The translations under genes were made by a program, and so were the position numbers. A stretch of 64,000 nucleotides of DNA from contig JBDQQY010000004.1 in NCBI GenBank assembly GCA_039889035.1, positions 1-64,000 on the forward strand, given 5' to 3'. Numbering within the stretch: position 1 is the stretch's first letter; every line of letters starts with the position of its first letter. This document shows, one piece after another, positions 58,917 through 64,000 of the stretch. This stretch comes from Plantactinospora sp039889035 (lineage in GTDB: Bacteria > Actinomycetota > Actinomycetes > Mycobacteriales > Micromonosporaceae). The notes beneath the pieces are model-generated. The model did not search any database. It saw only the letters and a list, made by a program, of their open reading frames with translations, and had not been told where the DNA came from.

Positions 58917-60590
58917 TCAGCGCAGCGGGAAGGAGTCCTGGTGCTCGGTCACCTGGTAGGTCGGGCCGGCGGTCGCCCGGCTGCGCGCGGCGGCCGTGGC
59001 GGTCGGGGCCTCCTGGCTGAGCACCGAGATGCCCGGCTCACCGGCGACCACGACGAACTCGGCGGCGGTCCGCACCGTGGCGGTGGGCGCCCAGACGGTG
59101 TCGACCAGCCGCAGCGAGCTGAGCATCCGCTCCGGGGTCACCTCGCAGACCAGATAGCCGCGCTGGTTGTCGATGTACTTCCAGTGCGGGCTCTCCGCCA
59201 TGATCGGGTCGTACGTGCGGTGGAAGGCGGCGGTGTCGGAGTTGCCGCCCGAGGTGATCGAGGTACCGGTGATCTCGGCGCCGACCACCGGTGAGGCCGG
59301 GTCGTCGAAGTCCGGCAACAGGTCGCAGACCCAGGTGCAGTGCCGGTCCCCGGTGAGCACCACCGGGTTGTCCACCTGGCCGGAGCCGAAGAACTCCAGC
59401 AGCCGGCGGCGCTGTGCCCGGTAGCCGTCCCAGTTGTCCAGGTCGAAGGTCTGCCCGGGACCGGCCTGCCGGTCGTTGGACGCCCACATCACCTGGTTGG
59501 CCAGCAGGTTCCACCGGCTGCCGGACGACCGCAGCCCGTGCACCAGCCAGCGTTCCTGCTCCGGCCCGGTCATCGACAGCTCGGGGTTCTGCGCGTCGGC
59601 CAGCGTCGCCGGCTGGTCGCTGCGGTACTGCCGGGTGTCCAGCACGTGCACGCTGGCCAGGTCGCCGAAGCGCAGCCGCCGGTAGAGCCGCAGGTCGAGG
59701 TTGCGCGGCAGGGCCGACCGGCGCAGCGGCATGTGCTCGTAGTACGCCTGGAAGGCCGCCCTGCGGCGCTCCCGGAACGCCTCCGGGGTCTGCTGGGCCG
59801 GATCCTGCGGGATCTCGTCGGCCCAGTTGTTGTCCAGCTCGTGGTCGTCGAAGGTGACGACCCACGGGAAGGCGCCGTGCGCCCGTTGCAGGTCCGGGTC
59901 GGTCTTGTACTGCGCGTGCCGGTTGCGGTAGTCGGTCAGCGAGTACGGCTCGTCGGTGCCCTGGTGCACCCGGTACGCCGCCGGGTTCGGCCGGTTCTCG
60001 TAGATGTAGTCGCCGAGGAACGCGACGAAGGCCAGGTCCTCCTCGGCCAGGTGCTGGTGCGCGGTGTACGCCCCGGCCTGGTAGTCCTGGCAGCTCGCGA
60101 ACGCGAACCGCAGCCGACGGGGCCGGGAGTGCGCGCTCGGGGCGGTCCGGGTACGGCCGACCGGGGAGATCTCCCGACCGGCCCGGAACCGGTAGTGGTA
60201 CTCGGTGTCGGCGCGCAGCCCGGAGACCTCGACGTGCACCGAGTGGGCCAGGTCGGGGGAGGCCAGCGCGGTGCCCCGGCAACGGATCCGGCGGAACCGC
60301 TCGTCCTCGGCGACCTCCCAGTGCACCGGCACCGGCCGGTCCGGCATGCCACCGCCGAGCAGCGGCTGCGGGGCGAGGCGGGTCCAGAGCACCACGCCGT
60401 CCGGCAGCGGGTCGCCGGAGGCGACGCCGAGGGTGAAGAGCCCGGTCGGCAGCGGGCCGCCCGCGCTGGACGGGATGTGCGCGGCCACGCCTTCGGAGTT
60501 GAACAGCATCGGTCCGACCACGAGGCCGGCGGTCGCGGCACCGGCCGCCGAGACGAAGCGTCGGCGGTTGAACGGGTACGGAGAAGTCAT
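58917..60590 (-). CDS. phoD: Alkaline phosphatase D (PhoD family), Tat-exported
   Basis: 557 aa. The twin-arginine signal is NRRRFVSAAGAATAGLVVGP at the N-terminus. An N-terminal Fn3-like PhoD domain (FTLGVASGDPLPDGVVLWTRL, ADTEYHYRFRAG) is followed by the metallophosphatase core: FAFASCQDY (Fe-ligating Cys), FLGDYIYE, VVTFDDHELDNNW, NQVMW and LTGDRHCTWVCDLLPD. These match the Fe/Ca-dependent PhoD enzymes that release phosphate from phosphodiesters outside the cell. No PHO box was identified. Downstream (60 bp) of the MBL hydrolase gene on the same strand. Confidence 0.95.
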   Translation of the reverse strand: MTSPYPFNRRRFVSAAGAATAGLVVGPMLFNSEGVAAHIPSSAGGPLPTGLFTLGVASGDPLPDGVVLWTRLAPQPLLGGGMPDRPVPVHWEVAEDERFRRIRCRGTALASPDLAHSVHVEVSGLRADTEYHYRFRAGREISPVGRTRTAPSAHSRPRRLRFAFASCQDYQAGAYTAHQHLAEEDLAFVAFLGDYIYENRPNPAAYRVHQGTDEPYSLTDYRNRHAQYKTDPDLQRAHGAFPWVVTFDDHELDNNWADEIPQDPAQQTPEAFRERRRAAFQAYYEHMPLRRSALPRNLDLRLYRRLRFGDLASVHVLDTRQYRSDQPATLADAQNPELSMTGPEQERWLVHGLRSSGSRWNLLANQVMWASNDRQAGPGQTFDLDNWDGYRAQRRRLLEFFGSGQVDNPVVLTGDRHCTWVCDLLPDFDDPASPVVGAEITGTSITSGGNSDTAAFHRTYDPIMAESPHWKYIDNQRGYLVCEVTPERMLSSLRLVDTVWAPTATVRTAAEFVVVAGEPGISVLSQEAPTATAAARSRATAGPTYQVTEHQDSFPLR

Positions 60591-60650
60591 GCCCCGATGC
60601 TCGGGAGCTGGGACGAAGCACCTGCCCCCGACAATCGACCTGAAGCAGTA

Positions 60651-61469
60651 CTACAGCGGAACAAAGGGTGTACTCAGGTGCGGGGTGCCGAGCGTGGCGG
60701 TCGGCCGGGCGGCCAGCTCGGTCAGCAGCCGCTCCCGCGAGTCGCGGGCGGTGATCGGGTCGTCCTCGTGCGCGTACGGCAGCTCCGGGGCGACCAGTTG
60801 CACTGCGTGCACCAGCAGGTCACCGGTGAGCAGCAGAGCCTGGTCGGCGTACTCGACCAGCACCGACTGGTGTCCGGGGGTGTGGCCGGGGGTGGCCAGC
60901 ACCCGTACCCCGGGGGCGAGCCGTGCGTCGCCGTCGAGCGCGTCGAGCTGGCCGGCGGCGGTCAGCGGGTCGAGCAGGTAGCCGGCCACCCCGGACGGGT
61001 CGTGCCGGCGGAAGGCGGCGACCTCGGCCCGTTGCAGCAGGTAGCGGGCGTTGCCGAAGTACGGCGTGCCCGGCTCGCCGGTGACGGCCCAGCCGATGTG
61101 GTCGGTGTGCAGGTGGGTGAGTACCACCGTGTCGACCTGTTCGGGCGCGATGCCGGCGGCGGCGAGTGCGGCCGGCAGCCGCCCGGGCACCGGCGCCCAA
61201 CTCCGGGCGGGGGCGCCGACGGGGCCGATGCCGGCGTCGACCAGCAGCACCCGGCCGGCGGCCGGGCCGTCGTCGAAGCGGAGCGCGAAGCAGCGGAACG
61301 GCAGCCGCCACTGCCCGTCGGCGGTGACCGCGCCGGGATCGCGTTCGTCGGCCAGCCGCCAGTGTGCGGCGGTCGCGGTCGGGAACGCCTCGGCGCGGGG
61401 CTGGAAGAACAACCCCTCGGCGTCCGGCAGCGCCACGACGGTGATCGGACCCACGGAACGGCTGAGCAT
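60651..61469 (-). CDS. Metallo-beta-lactamase-fold hydrolase
   Basis: 272 aa from ATG 61469. The metal-binding motif THLHTDHIGW (HxHxDH) is followed by LATPGHTPGHQSVLVEY (second His) and LLTGDLLVHAVQ (Asp); a final His is in TLGTPHLSTPF. This is the glyoxalase II/lactonase-like arrangement. Strand VLLVDAGIGPVG precedes the site as in MBL lactonases. The substrate is unknown: quorum-quenching lactonase, thioesterase or another hydrolase are possible. Divergent from icd (81 bp). Might be co-transcribed with phoD. Confidence 0.9.
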   Translation of the reverse strand: MLSRSVGPITVVALPDAEGLFFQPRAEAFPTATAAHWRLADERDPGAVTADGQWRLPFRCFALRFDDGPAAGRVLLVDAGIGPVGAPARSWAPVPGRLPAALAAAGIAPEQVDTVVLTHLHTDHIGWAVTGEPGTPYFGNARYLLQRAEVAAFRRHDPSGVAGYLLDPLTAAGQLDALDGDARLAPGVRVLATPGHTPGHQSVLVEYADQALLLTGDLLVHAVQLVAPELPYAHEDDPITARDSRERLLTELAARPTATLGTPHLSTPFVPL

Positions 61470-61550
61470 GGCAGGCAGTGTATGGCCCCCCGACGCTCTC
61501 CAGTACGCTCGTACTGCTAGAGCAGATGTCCCGGAGAGGAGCGCCGCCCG

Positions 61551-62768
61551 ATGGCGAAGATCAAGGTTACGAATCCGGTGGTTGAACTCGACGGCGACGA
61601 GATGACCCGGATCATCTGGAAGCAGATCCGCGAGCAGTTGATCCTGCCCTACCTCGACGTCGACCTGCAGTACTACGACCTGTCGATCCAGTACCGCGAC
61701 GAGACCGACGACCAGGTGACGGTCGACGCGGCGAACGCGATCAAGCAGCATGGCGTCGGCGTGAAGTGCGCCACCATCACCCCGGACGAGGCCCGGGTGG
61801 AGGAGTTCGGCCTCAAGAAGATGTGGCGCTCGCCGAACGGCACCATCCGGAACATCCTCGGCGGCGTGGTCTTCCGCGAGCCGATCATCATGTCCAACGT
61901 GCCCCGGCTGGTACCGGGCTGGACCAAGCCGATCATCATCGGCCGGCACGCGCACGGCGACCAGTACAAGGCGACCGACTTCGTGGTGCCGGGGCCGGGC
62001 ACGGTCACCATCACCTACACCCCGACCGACGGCGGCGCCCCGGTCGAGATGGAGGTGGCGAACTTCCCCGGTGGTGGCGTCACGATGGGGATGTACAACT
62101 ACGACGACTCGATCCGGGACTTCGCCCGGGCCTCCTTCCGGTACGGCCTGGACCGTGGCTACCCGGTCTACCTCTCCACCAAGAACACCATCCTCAAGGC
62201 GTACGACGGCCGGTTCAAGGACATCTTCGCCGAGGTCTTCGAGGCGGAGTTCAAGTCGGAATTCGACGCCGCCGGGATCAGCTACGAGCACCGGCTGATC
62301 GACGACATGGTCGCCGCCGCGCTGAAGTGGGAGGGCGGCTTCGTCTGGGCCTGCAAGAACTACGACGGTGACGTGCAGTCCGACACCGTGGCGCAGGGCT
62401 TCGGCTCGCTGGGCCTGATGACCTCGGTGCTGATGACCCCGGACGGCCGTACCGTCGAGGCCGAGGCGGCGCACGGCACGGTGACCCGGCACTACCGGCA
62501 GTGGCAGAAGGGCGAGAAGACCTCGACCAACCCGATCGCGTCGATCTTCGCCTGGACCCGTGGCCTGGCGCACCGGGGCAAGCTGGACGGCACCCCCGAG
62601 GTGACCCGGTTCGCCGAGACCCTGGAGCAGGTCTGCGTGCAGACCGTCGAGGGTGGCCAGATGACAAAGGACCTGGCGCTGCTGATCTCCCGGGACGCCC
62701 CGTGGCTGACCACCGACGAGTTCATGGCGGCCCTGGACAACAACCTGGCGCGCAAGCTCGCCGCCTGA
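61551..62768 (+). CDS. icd: NADP-dependent isocitrate dehydrogenase (dimeric, eukaryote-like type)
   Basis: 405 aa. Begins AKIKVTNPVVELDGDEMTR (NP-VVELDGDEMTR is diagnostic of IDH subfamily II). Substrate-binding RSPNGTIRNILGG, the catalytic Tyr/Lys environment (YDGRFKDIF; IDDMVAAALKWEGGFVWACK), Mg-binding NYDGDVQSDT and NADP-binding EAAHGTVTRHYR follow. It ends NNLARKLAA. Oxidative decarboxylation of isocitrate to 2-oxoglutarate, giving NADPH. RBS GGAGAGGAG; candidate -10 TACGCT at 61504-61509 within a small AGTAC-GCTC-GTACT palindrome. Confidence 0.98.
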   Translation: MAKIKVTNPVVELDGDEMTRIIWKQIREQLILPYLDVDLQYYDLSIQYRDETDDQVTVDAANAIKQHGVGVKCATITPDEARVEEFGLKKMWRSPNGTIRNILGGVVFREPIIMSNVPRLVPGWTKPIIIGRHAHGDQYKATDFVVPGPGTVTITYTPTDGGAPVEMEVANFPGGGVTMGMYNYDDSIRDFARASFRYGLDRGYPVYLSTKNTILKAYDGRFKDIFAEVFEAEFKSEFDAAGISYEHRLIDDMVAAALKWEGGFVWACKNYDGDVQSDTVAQGFGSLGLMTSVLMTPDGRTVEAEAAHGTVTRHYRQWQKGEKTSTNPIASIFAWTRGLAHRGKLDGTPEVTRFAETLEQVCVQTVEGGQMTKDLALLISRDAPWLTTDEFMAALDNNLARKLAA

Positions 62769-62781
62769 CCGGCGCGGTTCA

Positions 62782-62833
62782 CGGACCTTGACGACTTGTC
62801 GTCGTTCCCGCGACGACAAGTCGTCAAGATCCG
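62782..62833 (+). terminator. Very long nested palindrome after icd
   Basis: An 18-bp perfect stem (CTTGACGACTTGTCGTCG / CGACGACAAGTCGTCAAG, 6-nt loop TTCCCG), plus 4 more pairs after one mismatch. Each arm is itself a palindrome (GACGAC-TT-GTCGTC and GACGAC-AA-GTCGTC). It can act as the icd terminator; the nesting is unusual. Confidence 0.75.
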
Positions 62834-63179
62834 CCCGAGAATGCCGACGGCCCGGATGAGGGCGTCTAAGATCGCCCGGTTTGTGCCGTTACCGCCGGGC
62901 GGTCGCCCTCGTTGCACAGGGTGGACGTGATGCCAGTCGCGTCCAGGAAGACCGGCCCGGTCAAGGCCGCCGCGAGAGGCCCGTACCGGATGGAACGGTC
63001 TTCCCGGCTGTTGCGCACAGCCGGCCGTCCCTTCCCTGCGGGGGGCCCTGTCCCGGGCCCCCCGCGCCCTCGTTTCCGGACCGCTGGCGACGCCGGGCCC
63101 GTGCGCCCACCGGGCGCCGAACTCCAACCGCTCGGCCCAGGCGTTTCGCCGGGGTCCGCCGCGCGGGCCTTGTCGCCGC
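62834..63179. other. 346-bp gap with no recognisable feature
   Basis: Short frames on both strands have no RBS, coding bias or familiar sequence. Composition is typical; a C/G-rich stretch with CCCGGGCC words lies near 63040-63070. It may contain the 3' end of the VOC gene transcript. Confidence 0.5.
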
Positions 63180-63623
63180 TCACTCCTCGATCTGGCCGAG
63201 CGTCACCCGCCCGTCCTCGGCCACCTGCCAGCCCGGGTTGTGCGCGACCTCCCAGAGCAGGTCGTTCGGGTCCGCGAAATGGCCGTGGTAGCCGCCGAAG
63301 GCGGCGTGCTGGCCGGACTTGACCACCGTCGCCCCGGCGGCGGCCGCCTGCGCGAGTACCCGGTCGACCTCCGCCGGGCTCTCGACGTTGTGCGACAGGG
63401 TGAAGCCGGTCGGGGCGGGCAGCAGCGGCGTCCCGGCGCCGAGGTCGGCGGCGAACGCCTCCGCCTCGAAGAGCCCGAGCACCACCCCGGGAGCCACCTG
63501 GAAGAAGAGGATCTCGTCCGGTACGTCCAGGGTCGGCGTCCAGCCCAGCCCGTCCACGTAGAAGTCCCTGGCCTGGTCCAGGTCCCGGGTGGCCACCGTG
63601 ATGAAGTGCACGCGTTGCTCCAT
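63180..63623 (-). CDS. VOC (glyoxalase/bleomycin resistance) superfamily protein
   Basis: 147 aa. Two beta-alpha-beta-beta-beta modules: VHFITVATRDLDQARDFYVD-type start, GLFEAEAFAADLG, then FTLSHNVESPAEVDRVLAQA and the end GGYHGHFADPNDLLWEVAHN, where the His/Glu metal-ligand positions of the fold are visible. Function within VOC is not predictable (dioxygenase, isomerase, resistance or regulatory binding). Single gene. Confidence 0.9.
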   Translation of the reverse strand: MEQRVHFITVATRDLDQARDFYVDGLGWTPTLDVPDEILFFQVAPGVVLGLFEAEAFAADLGAGTPLLPAPTGFTLSHNVESPAEVDRVLAQAAAAGATVVKSGQHAAFGGYHGHFADPNDLLWEVAHNPGWQVAEDGRVTLGQIEE

Positions 63624-63811
63624 GACCAGTCATTCTCCTCCCGGCGCGGTCGCGGGTGGCCGGTTCCGCCCGCACCCTCCGGCGGCGGAAGCCGGACGTG
63701 TCGTGCCGGCGTGCTGCGCACGGTCGGCGTCACCGGCGTCCGGAGGGTTGGCCGGGCCTCCCGGCGGGGCGAGCCCGACGAACCCGTTCCGGACGGACGG
63801 CACTCTGCCGG

Positions 63812-64000
63812 TCAGCGCTTGCCGTCGGTCTGCGGCCCCTCTCCCGACCCGCCCGGTGGCTTCGGGTTCAGCCCCGCGCACGCCTGCTCGGCGGCCTTGA
63901 AGGTCTCCGACTGCGGATCGAGGTCGGGCCCGCCCTCGATCCGGAGCCCGCCGTCCGGTTCCGGGTCCGGGAACCTGGGTACGCCGTTCTCCCGCATGCA
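63812..64000 (-). CDS. C-terminal part of a secreted/lipoprotein-type 'CMRENGVPxFPDP' protein (truncated by window edge)
   Basis: About 62 codons, reading from the right edge: C-MRENGVPRFPDPEPDGGL, then SETFKAAEQACAGLNPKPPGG and a Gly/Pro-rich end. The block (A)CMRENGVPxFPDP ... AxxACxxLxP is a conserved C-terminal signature of small actinobacterial exported or lipoprotein genes, often next to efflux or ABC transporters; the two cysteines may pair. The start and signal peptide lie outside the window. Function unknown. Confidence 0.75.
   Translation of the reverse strand, partial: CMRENGVPRFPDPEPDGGLRIEGGPDLDPQSETFKAAEQACAGLNPKPPGGSGEGPQTDGKR

Overview
The window is a 64 kb piece of a high-GC (about 70-73%) actinobacterial chromosome, most likely from a Micromonosporaceae member (Micromonospora/Plantactinospora-like). 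The evidence is the codon bias, the protein family variants (WhiD-type WhiB, BldM, GuaB3, PerM, archaeal-type PSD, eukaryote-like dimeric IDH) and a gene order that follows the conserved core of mycobacteria and streptomycetes: groES-groEL1 - whiD/whiB3 - bldM - DUF5319 - guaB - guaB3 - choD-like - guaA, then pcrA - M23 - sucCD - perM - purN/purH - folD - mdh. There is no rRNA, tRNA, CRISPR array, prophage or intact insertion sequence.

Left part (1-17 kb): a heat-shock operon under two CIRCE operators, a membrane molybdenum oxidoreductase, the divergent developmental regulators whiD and bldM (bldM with an unusually long linker), the GMP branch of purine synthesis (guaB, guaB3, guaA), an M1 peptidase lipoprotein, a lower-GC secreted protein that looks acquired, an LCP cell-wall ligase and a GMC flavoenzyme. 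Middle-left (17-27.5 kb): a PspC protein, two adjacent genes that each encode two Nudix domains, pssA and a convergent psd with an extra methyltransferase-like domain, then a divergent envelope-stress module (LiaF/PspC membrane protein against a PspC-histidine kinase and a LuxR-type regulator).

Two five-gene oligopeptide ABC operons (27.9-33.8 kb on +, 50.6-56.3 kb on -) are close paralogues in opposite orientation. Between them lie chorismate mutase, the UvrD/PcrA helicase, a GntR-TetR hybrid regulator with two identical operator copies facing a flavin monooxygenase, two M23 endopeptidases, a B12-binding mutase subunit, sucCD, perM, two small membrane proteins and a purN-purH reading frame with no stop between the two enzymes. 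Right part (56.8-64 kb): folD, mdh, a Tat-exported PhoD phosphatase, a metallo-beta-lactamase-fold hydrolase, icd, a VOC protein and the C-terminal end of a secreted or lipoprotein gene.

Most of the window is primary metabolism: purine synthesis (guaB, guaA, purN, purH, folD for formyl-THF), three TCA steps (sucCD, mdh, icd), phospholipid synthesis (pssA, psd) and envelope maintenance. Accessory points worth attention are the fused PurN-PurH frame, a 44-codon ORF wedged between two permease genes and built on a short repeat, the BldM linker, the four-domain Nudix pair, the PSD fusion, the operator pair at 38 kb and several very strong hairpins in unexpected places. All functional calls are from sequence reading alone; no database search was run.
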